Translations under genes and position numbers: made by a program
The notes under the pieces: model-generated
Told to the model about the DNA's origin: nothing
Seen by the model: only the letters and a program-made list of their open reading frames with translations
The model's database searches: none
Shown here: positions 17,194-25,348 of the stretch, piece by piece
Layout: every line of letters starts with the position of its first letter
Position numbering within the stretch: the stretch's first letter is position 1
Assembly: GCA_013820855.1 (NCBI GenBank)
Contig: JACDHV010000008.1
Span: 1 to 34,237 of the forward strand
Reading direction: 5' to 3'
Source of the DNA: Gemmatimonadales bacterium
GTDB taxonomy: Bacteria; Gemmatimonadota; Gemmatimonadetes; Gemmatimonadales; GWC2-71-9
Length of the DNA stretch: 34,237 nt

Positions 17194-17826
17194 ATGCGTG
17201 CGTACCTCACCGAGTTCATCGGGACGTTCTTCCTCGTGCTCACGGTCGGCCTCACGGTGATCGGCGGGACCCCCTTTGCACCGCTGGCGATCGGAGCGGC
17301 GCTGATGGTGATGGTGTTCATGGGTGGGCACGTCTCGGGAGGGCATTACAACCCCGCCGTGACCCTCTCGTGCGCGATGCGTCACAAGCTGACCTGGTCG
17401 GAGGTGCCGCCCTATTTCGCCGCCCAGCTGGCGGGTGCCCTGGCCGCGGCGCTCGTGGTCCGCGCGCTGCTGGGGCAGACGTTCACGCTGGCACCGGCCC
17501 AGGGGTTCGGGGCGACCCGGGCGACCGCGGTCGAAGCGCTCTACACCTTCGCCCTCTGCCTCGTGGTGCTCAACGTGGCGACGATCCAGAAGACCAAGGG
17601 AAACTCCTTCTACGGGCTGGCGATCGGATTCACCATCGTGGTCGCGGCGTTCGCCGGCGGGCCGCTGTCGGGTGGGGCGTTCAATCCGGCGGTCGGCTTC
17701 GGGCCGATCATGGTGCACACCATCTTCGGCGATGGGACGCTGGGGAACCTCTGGATCTACCTGGCGGGCCCACTGCTCGGCGCGGTCGCCGCGGCGGGGG
17801 CATTCGCGGTACAGGGAGAGGAGTAG
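17194..17826 (+). CDS. MIP/aquaporin-family channel lacking the selectivity-filter arginine
   Basis: A 210-residue channel with six hydrophobic helices. The first half-pore motif GGHYNPAV (N53) is canonical; the second is SGGAFNPAV with N164. In AqpZ and GlpF the residue after the second NPA is arginine of the ar/R filter, but here it is V167. Water or glycerol selectivity therefore cannot be predicted from the family, and a wider or different pore is possible. The ATG at 17194 has CTGGAGGG seven bases upstream. The gene is preceded by a 93-base divergent promoter region and ends two bases from the convergent PAS gene. Confidence 0.9.
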   Translation: MRAYLTEFIGTFFLVLTVGLTVIGGTPFAPLAIGAALMVMVFMGGHVSGGHYNPAVTLSCAMRHKLTWSEVPPYFAAQLAGALAAALVVRALLGQTFTLAPAQGFGATRATAVEALYTFALCLVVLNVATIQKTKGNSFYGLAIGFTIVVAAFAGGPLSGGAFNPAVGFGPIMVHTIFGDGTLGNLWIYLAGPLLGAVAAAGAFAVQGEE

Positions 17827-17828
17827 GC

Positions 17829-18326
17829 CTACTTCCCTCCCGTCGAGCCCGTGAGCGGCCGCGCGCGCCACGGCTGGGGCTGCCGCTCGAGGACGGCGAT
17901 GGCGACCGCATCGGCGGACGGCACCCCGATCACGCCAAGCGACTGCCGGCTGCCGTCCTTCCGGCGGAACAGCACGCCCGCCATCCGCTGGTCGCCCCGC
18001 TGGGCCATCGCGAGCACGCGCTCCAGTTCCTCGGGGGCGGCGAAGATGCCGATGACGTCGCCGAGCCGCTGAAGCTCGGCGGGAGAGTCGTACCCCAGCA
18101 GGCGCGCGAAGGGCAGGTTCGCGGCGCGCACGGTGCCGCCGGGACGCAGAAGGCAGAGGCCGGCGGGCACCGCGTCGGCGAGGGCGCGGAGCTGCTCGTC
18201 GGACTGGCGGAGGGCGTCCTCCACTCTGCGGCGCACGACCATCTCCGCCTTGAGGTCGGACACCTGCTTGCGCAGGGCCGTGAGCTCGTCGCACAGTTCC
18301 TGTTTCGGGCGGTGGTGATCGCGCAT
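17829..18326 (-). CDS. PAS-domain protein with N-terminal coiled coil
   Basis: A 165-residue soluble protein. Residues 1-45 form a charged heptad region (ELTALRKQVSDLKAEMVVRRRVEDALRQSDEQL) that resembles the coiled linker before PAS domains in histidine kinases. A single PAS domain follows, including GLCLLRPGGTVRAANLPFARLLGY and FRRKDGSRQSLGVIGVP. No kinase, GGDEF or DNA-binding output domain follows, so it may sense a ligand and act through a partner. The tail PQPWRARPLTGSTGGK is disordered. Confidence 0.8.
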   Translation of the reverse strand: MRDHHRPKQELCDELTALRKQVSDLKAEMVVRRRVEDALRQSDEQLRALADAVPAGLCLLRPGGTVRAANLPFARLLGYDSPAELQRLGDVIGIFAAPEELERVLAMAQRGDQRMAGVLFRRKDGSRQSLGVIGVPSADAVAIAVLERQPQPWRARPLTGSTGGK

Positions 18327-18447
18327 CGTGACTGAAAGGACGGACGGCGGACGCCGGCTTGCACCGGGTGTCCGGGCCGCGGGTCCTCCAGTGCATTGTG
18401 CAACGGCGCGCGCGAGCGGTGCCCACCCTTCAGCACGGCAGGTCCCC

Positions 18448-18990
18448 ATGAGATTCGAGCTGGAATCCGCGATCGACGTGCTCCGCCGGACACCGCCCGG
18501 GCTCCAGGCCCTGCTCGGCGGGGTCGCCGATCCGTGGGCTCGCGGCACGGAGGGTCCCGAGGCCTTCAGTTCATTCGACGTCGTGGGCCATCTGATCGAC
18601 GGCGAGGAGACCGACTGGATTCCTCGCGCGCGCATCATCCTGGCGCGCGGCGCCGATGCCCGCTTCGAGCCCTACGACCGCTTTCGCCACCGCGAGCGCA
18701 ACCGGGGGCGGTCGCTGGAGTCGCTGCTCACCGAGTTCGCCGGGCTGCGTGCCGCCAACCTCGAGCTGCTTCGCTCGTGGCGCCTGGGAGACCCGGAGCT
18801 CGATCTCGCCGCTACCCACCCGAGTCTCGGCCGCGTCACTCTGCGGCATCTGCTCGCGAGCTGGGTGGTGCACGACCTGGGGCACATCGCTCAGGTTTCC
18901 CGCGTCATGGCGAAGCAGTACCGGGACGAGGTCGGCCCCTGGGTGGCATTCATGCCCGTGCTCACCGATCACGAGGCACCACGGTCCTAG
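18448..18990 (+). CDS. DinB-family protein
   Basis: A 180-residue four-helix protein of the DinB/YfiT-like superfamily. The three metal-ligand histidines appear in FDVVGHLIDGEETDW, then WVVHDLGHIAQVSRVMAKQY near the C-terminus. Members bind a divalent metal and often act as thiol S-transferases or have unknown roles. ATG 18448 fits the family start; only a weak ribosome-binding sequence (CAGG) precedes it. No operon partner is evident: 220 bases of apparently non-coding DNA follow. Confidence 0.85.
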   Translation: MRFELESAIDVLRRTPPGLQALLGGVADPWARGTEGPEAFSSFDVVGHLIDGEETDWIPRARIILARGADARFEPYDRFRHRERNRGRSLESLLTEFAGLRAANLELLRSWRLGDPELDLAATHPSLGRVTLRHLLASWVVHDLGHIAQVSRVMAKQYRDEVGPWVAFMPVLTDHEAPRS

Positions 18991-19210
18991 GTCCTCGCTC
19001 ATTCGATGGACACCGCGATCGGATCGCTCGCGGGGGAGGTCTCCTGAAGCGCCTCGTCCCGCCGCTCCTGCTCGTTGCGGCCCGGGTCCCCGAGCGGAGT
19101 GTCGGCGGCGCTCGATACGTCTCGGTCCCGGGGCCTGCCGTGATCTCCATCGCAAATTCCTAACGCTCCCCTCCGCCATTACGCTTCACTCACCAAGGAG
19201 AGGAGCCGAT

Positions 19211-19651
19211 ATGCGGCTTGAGGATCCGGCGGGTGAGGCGACCGGTGGCAAGGTGCCGCTGCCGGCGGTGGCGGAGCAGCCGACCGAGTCCCCACCCCCC
19301 AGGCGGACCCATCTGGTCACGGTCGTCACCCGGGCACTCGGCGGGCAGGACCAGTCGGATCCCGGCGCCACGCTGCGCGAGCGCTACTGGAATCCCCACG
19401 AGCGCCGCTGGAACGAGGCGGACTTCGATTCGATGGAGTCGCTGCTCCGCCGGCATGTCGAGGAGGCCGGATGGGAGCTGCTGCAGGAACAGAGGCTGGA
19501 CGCTCCCCTGGCCGTCGAGCTGATCTTCAAGGCCCACCGGGTGGACTTCACCCGCCCGAGCCGGGAGCAGATTCTCCGCGACATCGGCATGACGCCGGAC
19601 GACGTCAGCGACCTGCTCGAGCACGTAGATCGCGAGCAGGAGGAGACCTAG
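19211..19651 (+). CDS. Conserved-looking hypothetical protein, 146 residues
   Basis: The ATG at 19211 is preceded by AAGGAGAGG, a strong ribosome-binding site. The first 45 residues are low-complexity and Pro-rich. The rest is a compact acidic domain with LRERYWNPHERRWNEADFDSMESLLRRHVEE and REQILRDIGMTPDDVSDLLEHV, which looks helical. I do not recognise the family. There is no signal peptide or membrane segment, so it is probably cytoplasmic. Confidence 0.7.
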   Translation: MRLEDPAGEATGGKVPLPAVAEQPTESPPPRRTHLVTVVTRALGGQDQSDPGATLRERYWNPHERRWNEADFDSMESLLRRHVEEAGWELLQEQRLDAPLAVELIFKAHRVDFTRPSREQILRDIGMTPDDVSDLLEHVDREQEET

Positions 19652-19722
19652 GAGGCTATCTTGCGCTACCCGGGACGCGGGAGGATTCGCCGCAGCCCCG
19701 GCCCTCACGACGGGAGCGTGCT

Positions 19723-19881
19723 TTGCCCAAGCGGAATTACGGCTTCGAGAAGCGGCAGAAGGAGCTGAACAAGCAGAAAAAGCGGGAAGAAAAGCAGCAG
19801 CGGAAGCTCGAGCGCAGGGAAACTGCCGATGATCGGCCCGCGGACGCCCCCGAGGAAGACGGACCCGACACCCGTCCCTGA
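19723..19881 (+). CDS. Small very basic coiled-coil protein, 52 residues
   Basis: The TTG at 19723, with GGGAG seven bases upstream, opens a 52-codon frame: MPKRNYGFEKRQKELNKQ, then a run of Lys, Arg, Glu and Gln, then an acidic Asp/Glu/Pro tail. The start MPKRNYGFEKRQKEL resembles small basic proteins found in many bacteria without known function; the helix could bind nucleic acid or ribosomes. It lies between a hypothetical gene and the fsr-like gene, separated from the latter by 15 bases. Confidence 0.65.
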   Translation: MPKRNYGFEKRQKELNKQKKREEKQQRKLERRETADDRPADAPEEDGPDTRP

Positions 19882-19896
19882 CAGGCCGATCCGCCG

Positions 19897-21117
19897 GTGC
19901 AGGGCACCGCCTACCCAGTTCTCTTCGCCATCAGCATCTGCCATCTGCTGAACGACATGATGCAGGCGCTGCTGCCCGCCATGTACCCGGTCCTCAAGAG
20001 CCGGTACGGGCTCGACTTCGGGCAGATCGGCCTCATCACCCTCACCTTTCAGCTCACCGCCTCGCTGCTCCAGCCGCTGGTCGGGCTCTACACCGATCAC
20101 CGGCCCAAACCGTACTCGCTCGTCACCGGGATGGGGTTCAGCCTGGTCGGCCTCCTGGTCCTCGCGGTCGCATCGAGCTATCCGGTGCTCCTCCTCTCCG
20201 CCGGTCTCGTGGGCCTGGGGTCTGCCGTCTTCCATCCGGAGTCGTCCCGCGTCGCGCGGATGGCGTCCGGCGGGCGCCACGGCTTCGCCCAGTCGCTCTT
20301 TCAGGTCGGCGGCAACACGGGGTCCGCGATCGGTCCGCTGCTCGCGGCATTCGTCGTGGTTCCCCGCGGCCAGCGGAGCGTGGCCTGGTTCTCGGCGGCG
20401 GCCTTCGCCGGCATGGTCATCCTGGCGAGGGTGGGACGCTGGTACCGGAGCCATCGCCAGGCTGTGGCCGCCTCCCGCGCCGGAGGCGCCCGCCACCACC
20501 TGCCCCGCGCCAGGGTGGTCGCGGCGCTCGCGATCCTGCTGGTGCTGGTCTTCTCCAAGAACGTGTATCTGGCGAGCATCAGCAGCTACTACACCTTCTT
20601 TCTCATCGAGAAGTTCGGCGTGTCGGTACAGGCCGCCCAGGTGCACCTGTTCGTCTTCCTGGGTGCGGTCGCGGCGGGGACCTTCATCGGCGGCCCCGTG
20701 GGCGACCGGCTCGGCCGGAAGTGGGTGATCTGGGTGTCCATCCTCGGGGTGCTGCCGTTCACCCTCGCGCTTCCCTACGTGAATCTGTTCTGGACCGGCC
20801 TGCTGAGCGTCGCCATCGGCGTCGTTCTGGCATCGGCCTTCTCCGCGATCATCGTCTTCGCGCAGGAGCTGGTGCCCGGCCGCATCGGGCTGGTCTCGGG
20901 CCTCTTCTTCGGCTTTGCGTTCGGCACGGCCGGCATCGGCGCCGCGCTGCTGGGCCGCCTCGCCGATCGGACCGACATCGAGTTCGTCTTCCGGCTCTGC
21001 TCCTACCTGCCCGCGCTGGGTCTCCTCACCGCGTTCCTTCCGGAGATCGAGCGCGGCAGCCCACGGGGGCGGGCGGCACCGCCGGAAGTGGAGGCGGAGA
21101 CGGTGCCGCTGGTGTAG
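19897..21117 (+). CDS. fsr: MFS transporter, fosmidomycin-resistance (Fsr) type
   Basis: A 406-residue exporter of the major facilitator superfamily with about twelve hydrophobic segments. The opening ISICHLLNDMMQALLPAMYP, the GLYTDHRPKPYSL loop, and GLGSAVFHPESSRVARMASGGRHGFAQSLFQVGGN are signature features of the Fsr group, which exports fosmidomycin in E. coli. The native substrate is unknown. A GTG start at 19897 fits the family N-terminus. The gene may be co-transcribed with the small basic protein just upstream. Confidence 0.9.
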   Translation: MQGTAYPVLFAISICHLLNDMMQALLPAMYPVLKSRYGLDFGQIGLITLTFQLTASLLQPLVGLYTDHRPKPYSLVTGMGFSLVGLLVLAVASSYPVLLLSAGLVGLGSAVFHPESSRVARMASGGRHGFAQSLFQVGGNTGSAIGPLLAAFVVVPRGQRSVAWFSAAAFAGMVILARVGRWYRSHRQAVAASRAGGARHHLPRARVVAALAILLVLVFSKNVYLASISSYYTFFLIEKFGVSVQAAQVHLFVFLGAVAAGTFIGGPVGDRLGRKWVIWVSILGVLPFTLALPYVNLFWTGLLSVAIGVVLASAFSAIIVFAQELVPGRIGLVSGLFFGFAFGTAGIGAALLGRLADRTDIEFVFRLCSYLPALGLLTAFLPEIERGSPRGRAAPPEVEAETVPLV

Positions 21118-21125
21118 TCATCCAA

Positions 21126-21159
21126 TCGGGAAAGTCCCGACGGGGTTAGATTTACCCCG
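21126..21159 (+). terminator. Two adjacent hairpins after the Fsr-type gene
   Basis: TCGGGA (21126-21131) pairs with TCCCGA (21135-21140), and directly after it CGGGGT (21141-21146) pairs with ACCCCG (21154-21159). They begin nine bases after the stop codon. No proper U-run follows, so termination is likely but unproven; they could also belong to the leader of the next gene. Confidence 0.45.
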
Positions 21160-21234
21160 TGCGGCGCCGCCGCATCGGTGGCCGCCCGGCAGCCTGCGCC
21201 CACCGCCCGATCACGCCCAACACGCGAGTTCTCC

Positions 21235-21489
21235 GTGAGCAGCCATAAGGTCAAGCAGTGTCGCCTGTCCTACCGGGGACGCGACTTTCACTTCGTCTCC
21301 TATGAGGGCCACCCCGCCAACGAGCGGCGCGGTGAGTCGGCGATGCCCGCCATGTGGTACCTGATGGGTCCCAACAAGCGGTGGCCGGTCATGGAGCATA
21401 ACCCGGATCAGCCCGACGACGAGGTGGAAAAAGGCCTGCTGAAGTGGCTCGGCACTCAGGAACTGGGCCTGCCGCGGCGCGAGGCCTAG
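21235..21489 (+). CDS. Hypothetical protein, 84 residues
   Basis: From GTG 21235 the product begins MSSHKVKQCRLSYRGRDFHF and continues VSYEGHPANERRGE, MWYLMGPNKRWPVMEH and DDEVEKGLLKWLGTQELGLP. The mixed alpha/beta composition with several Trp and Tyr residues looks like a real small cytoplasmic domain. I do not recognise the family. No ribosome-binding site better than TTCTCC precedes it, so the exact start is uncertain. It is convergent with the hydrolase gene. Confidence 0.65.
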   Translation: MSSHKVKQCRLSYRGRDFHFVSYEGHPANERRGESAMPAMWYLMGPNKRWPVMEHNPDQPDDEVEKGLLKWLGTQELGLPRREA

Positions 21490-21516
21490 GGGCGGAACGC
21501 CCGCCCCTCGCCAGGC

Positions 21517-22442
21517 TCACGGAGGCGTCGTCCGGAGGAAGCTCTCCAGGTCGCGGATGACCTCCTTCGGGCGCTCCCAGTGGGGCGCGTGACCGGTCTC
21601 CCGATACACCTTGAGACTCGCGACTGGAAGCGCCGCCACCAGCACCTCCTGTTCCGACCGCGGGAACATGCCGTCGCGATCGCCCCAGAGAAGGAGCGCC
21701 GGGACCCGATGCTCGCCCAGCCCGGTGAACCGCTCGGTCTCCAGCAGGCCCGCCAACGCAGCGCGCCACACTCGCGCCGGGGGCTTGCGGCTCTCCGCGA
21801 CCACCCGGTCCATGAACTCCTCGGGCACGGGCTGGTGGACGGTGCTCACCTGAAACTCCCTCACGACGTCCGCCGGAACGGTGTCGGGTAACGACGCCAT
21901 CGCCTGCTGCAGCTCCAGCGTCACCTCGTTGCGCACGGTGCTCCCCGACCCGATCAGCACCACTCCCACGACGCGCTCCGGCGCGGCGACGGCTGCCTGC
22001 TGCGCCACGAAGCTGCCCATCGAGTGCCCCACCAGCGTGGCGCGCCGGATGCCCATGGCGTCCATGAACGCGAGCACGTCCCCGGCCATGTCGCGAGGAG
22101 TGTAGCCGTCGGCCGGTCGGAGTCGCCGTGCCCCCGGAGATCGAGCGCGTACACCCGGTGCGACTTCGAGATGCCTGGCAGTACCCGGCTGAACGAGTAC
22201 CACGAGTCGGTGATGCCGTGGATCAGCAGCACCGGCCGGCCCTCGGGATCTCCCTGCTCGACGTAGCGGAGCCGTACACCGTTCGAGAGCCGCACCTCCG
22301 CGAACCCGGGGCCGTGCGGCACCGGTGCGGAGGCGACCACGGCGGGCCGGCCGTCGAACGGCACCACGGCGGGCGACGCGACCGCCAGCCCTGTCACGGC
22401 CCGTATGGCCGCACTGGGGCGCTGGGGACTTGACCTGCGCAT
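21517..22442 (-). pseudogene. Alpha/beta-fold hydrolase, frameshifted
   Basis: The ATG at 22442 opens a frame with a hydrophobic N-terminal stretch and then VRLRYVEQGDPEGRPVLLIHGITDSWYSF and VYALDLRGHGDSDRP. After that the frame is lost and continues in another: DGYTPRDMAGDVLAFMDAMG, nucleophile elbow GHSMGSF, LLWGDRDGMFP (acid) and ETGHAPHWE (catalytic histidine). One extra C on the plus strand at 22109-22111 would restore GDSDRPDGYTPRD and a product of about 308 residues. All catalytic residues survive, which suggests an assembly indel or a very recent lesion. The substrate is unknown; epoxide hydrolases and haloperoxidases share this arrangement. Confidence 0.85.
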
Positions 22443-22576
22443 CTGCCTTCCCCTCCTTGCGTAGCGGATTGCTGAAGACCGTCCACGGAGTATGCGCGGG
22501 GACCGCGCCTAAGCGGACACGACACGGGCCCCGCACCGCGGAGCTGTCCGCCAACCCGAGGCCCAGGAGGCATGTC

Positions 22577-23092
22577 GTGGACCCGCTCGTCATTCTGCTT
22601 CGGTTCGTTCACATCGTCTTCGGCTCGCTGTGGGTCGGGATGATGGTCTTCAGCACGTTCTACCTGATGCCTGCCGTTCAGGAAGTCGGGCCCGACGGAG
22701 GCAAGGTCATGGCCGTAATCCAGCGTCGCGGGCTGATGACCATGATGCCGGTGCTCGCGATCGGCGCGCTGATCTCGGGGGTTTGGCTCTACATTCGCGC
22801 GGCCTCCGGAATGCCCGCGGAGTTCGGGCGGTCGCCGGTGGGAATGGCGTACGGGATCGGGGGGCTCGCCGGGATCGTGGCCTGGATCCTCGGCATGGCG
22901 GTGCTGCGGCCGTCGATGATGAAGGCGATGGCGTTGGGGCAGTCGCTCGGCTTTTCCACCGGCGCGGAGGAACGGCAGAGAATCATGGGGGAGGCACAGC
23001 GGCTGCGGGGGCGCGCGACCGCGGCGGGCCGGGCGGCGGCCTACCTGCTCCTCTTCGCGGTGACCGCGATGGCCGTCGCCCGTTACCTCTAG
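22577..23092 (+). CDS. Four-helix integral membrane protein (CopD/DUF2269-like)
   Basis: A 171-residue protein with four hydrophobic helices, starting VDPLVILLRFVHIVFGSLWVG. The helix-1 histidine in RFVHIVFGSLWVG, and the other helices, resemble the CopD/DUF2269/urate-oxidase-N-like group of small membrane proteins, some of which bind haem. The GTG at 22577 is chosen because CAGGAGG at 22564-22570 lies six bases before it. Function is unknown. It is divergent from the hydrolase gene. Confidence 0.75.
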   Translation: MDPLVILLRFVHIVFGSLWVGMMVFSTFYLMPAVQEVGPDGGKVMAVIQRRGLMTMMPVLAIGALISGVWLYIRAASGMPAEFGRSPVGMAYGIGGLAGIVAWILGMAVLRPSMMKAMALGQSLGFSTGAEERQRIMGEAQRLRGRATAAGRAAAYLLLFAVTAMAVARYL

Positions 23093-23112
23093 ACCGCTTC
23101 ACGCGTGGAGAA

Positions 23113-23542
23113 TCAGCGGCGCGCACGCGGCTTGGCCGTGGCGCCCTCTCCGAACATCTGCGGGCGGCCGTTGGAATCCACCGGCAGCGCCGTCTGGCCG
23201 CTGGCGATGAAGTGGTGGGTGTTCCGGGCGTCGGTCGGATCCTTCAAGGGCGGGGCGCTCGGATCGGTGCCCCGGTCCATCGTGCCGCTCAGCAGCAGGT
23301 TGACGGTGCAGGTCACCATCTCGATGTGGCTGTATTCCTCGGCCGCGATGCTGGAGACCAGGTCGTAGAAGGGACGCAACTTGGGCGCCCGCGGAAGTTG
23401 AACGACTGGAAAGTGTAGTTCATCAGGGTCGACATCTCCCCGAACTTTCCGCCCAACAGCTCCTGAACGGCGGCAGCGGAGTTCGGGTTGGATTCTTCGG
23501 CTTCGGAATGTCCCCCGGAAGCCGGTCTACGCGTATGATCAT
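23113..23542 (-). pseudogene. Manganese catalase, frameshifted twice and truncated
   Basis: The ATG at 23542 has GAGGA upstream and gives MIIRVDRLPGDIPKPK, then frame two gives NPNSAAAVQELLGGKFGEMSTL and MNYTFQSFNFRGR, then frame three KLRPFYDLVSSIAAEEYSHIEM and THHFIASGQTALPVDSNGRP. These are manganese-catalase motifs, including the dimanganese ligands in GEMSTL and EEYSHIE. The breaks at about 23495 and 23393-23395 are each repaired by one extra base in a G/C run. Even repaired, the product is about 143 residues against roughly 270-300 for the family. After DSNGRP it ends QMFGEGATAKPRARR, so the second pair of bundle helices is missing. Loss of function is likely. Confidence 0.8.
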
Positions 23543-23603
23543 CAGCGTCCTCGCTGGAGTGGGTCTGAAAAAGGGGCGCCCAACCTAGGAGCAGGCCCCG
23601 CGC

Positions 23604-25304
23604 GTGCACTGTGATCCAGAACCCCGTCGGACGAGGCGACTCTTCGGCATGGTCGGTTGGCTCCCTTTCCTGGCCGCCTGCACGTCACCGCCCGCGCTCC
23701 ACGCGCCGGACCCCGCCGGCTCCCTCGCGGCCGCCGAGTCGGTCTACCATGATCTGCGGGATCTACGCGACCGCATCGACGTGGTGGGCTTCGCGGGGCG
23801 CACCAGTGCTCGAGACGGCACTCCGGTCGCCGTGCTGGCCCGCCGGCACCACGAGCTCCGCCGGCATCTGGTGGAGCGGCTCGGTGCGGTGGACTCCAGC
23901 GCGCTGGACGCCCACGATGCCCGTGCGTACGGGGCCATGCGGGCTGCACTGGCTCGCGATCTCGCTCCGCTTTCCGACTCAGTGCCCCACCCCTCACCGC
24001 CGGATGGGGCCCCGCCCCACTGCGACTACGTGCCCGCGACCATCGCCCGGGCGAGGAACGGCCTCGACTCGCTGCGCCGGCGGATGTACGCCTGCTACGG
24101 ATGGGCTCAGCGGCGAGTCGCCGTCGTCGGCGACACCATGGACCGCCTCTCGGTGCTCGGCGCACTGGGCCGCACCCGGAATCCACTGGCGCGCCGACGA
24201 CTCTTCCTTTCGCTGGAGCCCGTCTGGCACAGCATCAACGGCGAGAACGGGCCTGACAGCCCGTACCGCACGCTGCTCGCCCTCGAGGCGAGGGGGAGGG
24301 CCGGCGAGTCATCCCTAGCGAGGCAGGCGCGCCTCTCGGGCATTCCACCCGACTCGCTCGAGGGATGGCTGGTCGCCATTCTCGAGACGTGGCGCGACGC
24401 CAATCCGGACTCGACGATCGAGCCCTGGGACTGGCACTTTCTGACCGGCCGCCCGGGCCGTGTGCTCGGCGCGCGGATCCCACGCCAGCGGCTCATGGCC
24501 CTCAACGCGGAGGTGTATCGCGCGCTCGGCGCGGACGTCCGCAAGCTCAACGTCCGCTACGACCTCGAGCCGAGGGAGGGAAAGGATCCCGTGGCCTTCT
24601 GCACCTTCGGCGCACGACCCGGACTTCGAGAGGGACGGTGGACACCGGGCGAGCCCTCGGTTTTCGCGACCTACCGCTCCGGTGGGTTCGACAATCTGGC
24701 CGAGCTGCTGCACGAGACCGGGCATGCGGTCCACATCGCGGCCATCCGCACCCGGCCGGCGTTCGCCGACTGGCCCGACAGCGATCCCTTCACCGAGGCG
24801 GTGGCCGACTACGTGGCACTCGACGTCACCGAGCCGGTCTGGCAGCAGCGCTGGCTGGGCGACTCGGTTCCACTCGCCGATGGGCTCCGATCGCGATATG
24901 GTGGAATCGTCCTCGACGTCGCCTGGTCACTGCTGGAGCTCCGCATGCTGCGGGAGCCCACCACCGACCCCAACCGGGAGTGGAGCCACCTGACCCGGGA
25001 GTATCTCCGCATCCGACCCCATCCGGAGCTGTCCTGGTGGGCCATGCGCGGCCAACTGGTGGACTCACCCGGCTACATGATGAACTACGCCATCGGAGCG
25101 ATGATCATTGCCGCGCTGCGCGCGCGGACCGTCGAGCTGCACGGCCCGTTCGTCACCGGAGACGCCACCTGGTACGACTGGGTGTCGCGAAACCTGTTCC
25201 GGTACGGGCTCGAGCGGTCCACCCGCGAGGTGGTCGAGGAGTTCCTGGGCGGGCCGGTAACGCCCGCTGCCCTGCTGGCGGACATGCGGAGAATGAAAAG
25301 CTGA
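23604..25304 (+). CDS. M3-like zinc metallopeptidase, lipoprotein
   Basis: A 566-residue envelope peptidase. The GTG at 23604 follows AGGAGC and gives an Arg-rich n-region, hydrophobic core and lipobox FLAAC; ATG 23649 would leave a signal without positive charge. The zinc site is HETGH (H370, E371, H374) in LAELLHETGHAVHIAA, with a glutamate ligand E398 in FTEAVADYVALD, spacing as in family M3 oligopeptidases. The helical N-terminal half and SPGYMMNYAIGAMIIAALR near the end are also M3-like. Overall similarity to characterised M3 enzymes is low, so substrates are unknown. A palindrome overlaps its stop. Confidence 0.82.
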   Translation: MHCDPEPRRTRRLFGMVGWLPFLAACTSPPALHAPDPAGSLAAAESVYHDLRDLRDRIDVVGFAGRTSARDGTPVAVLARRHHELRRHLVERLGAVDSSALDAHDARAYGAMRAALARDLAPLSDSVPHPSPPDGAPPHCDYVPATIARARNGLDSLRRRMYACYGWAQRRVAVVGDTMDRLSVLGALGRTRNPLARRRLFLSLEPVWHSINGENGPDSPYRTLLALEARGRAGESSLARQARLSGIPPDSLEGWLVAILETWRDANPDSTIEPWDWHFLTGRPGRVLGARIPRQRLMALNAEVYRALGADVRKLNVRYDLEPREGKDPVAFCTFGARPGLREGRWTPGEPSVFATYRSGGFDNLAELLHETGHAVHIAAIRTRPAFADWPDSDPFTEAVADYVALDVTEPVWQQRWLGDSVPLADGLRSRYGGIVLDVAWSLLELRMLREPTTDPNREWSHLTREYLRIRPHPELSWWAMRGQLVDSPGYMMNYAIGAMIIAALRARTVELHGPFVTGDATWYDWVSRNLFRYGLERSTREVVEEFLGGPVTPAALLADMRRMKS

Positions 25305-25326
25305 GGGCGGGCTTTCGCCCGCCCTC
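25303..25326. terminator. Bidirectional hairpin between convergent genes
   Basis: GAGGGCGGGC at 25303-25312 pairs perfectly with GCCCGCCCTC at 25317-25326 around a TTTC loop. It overlaps the TGA of the M3-like gene and lies 23 bases beyond the end of the convergent lipoprotein gene. There is no U-run on either strand. Confidence 0.7.
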
Positions 25327-25348
25327 GATGCAGCCAGCCGATCCGGCC

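Noticed and set aside
18991-19210. Short frame on the plus strand ending LLLVAARVPERSVGG...IANS, and a 62-codon minus frame
   Set aside because: No ribosome-binding site, no family resemblance and poor codon structure; treated as non-coding.
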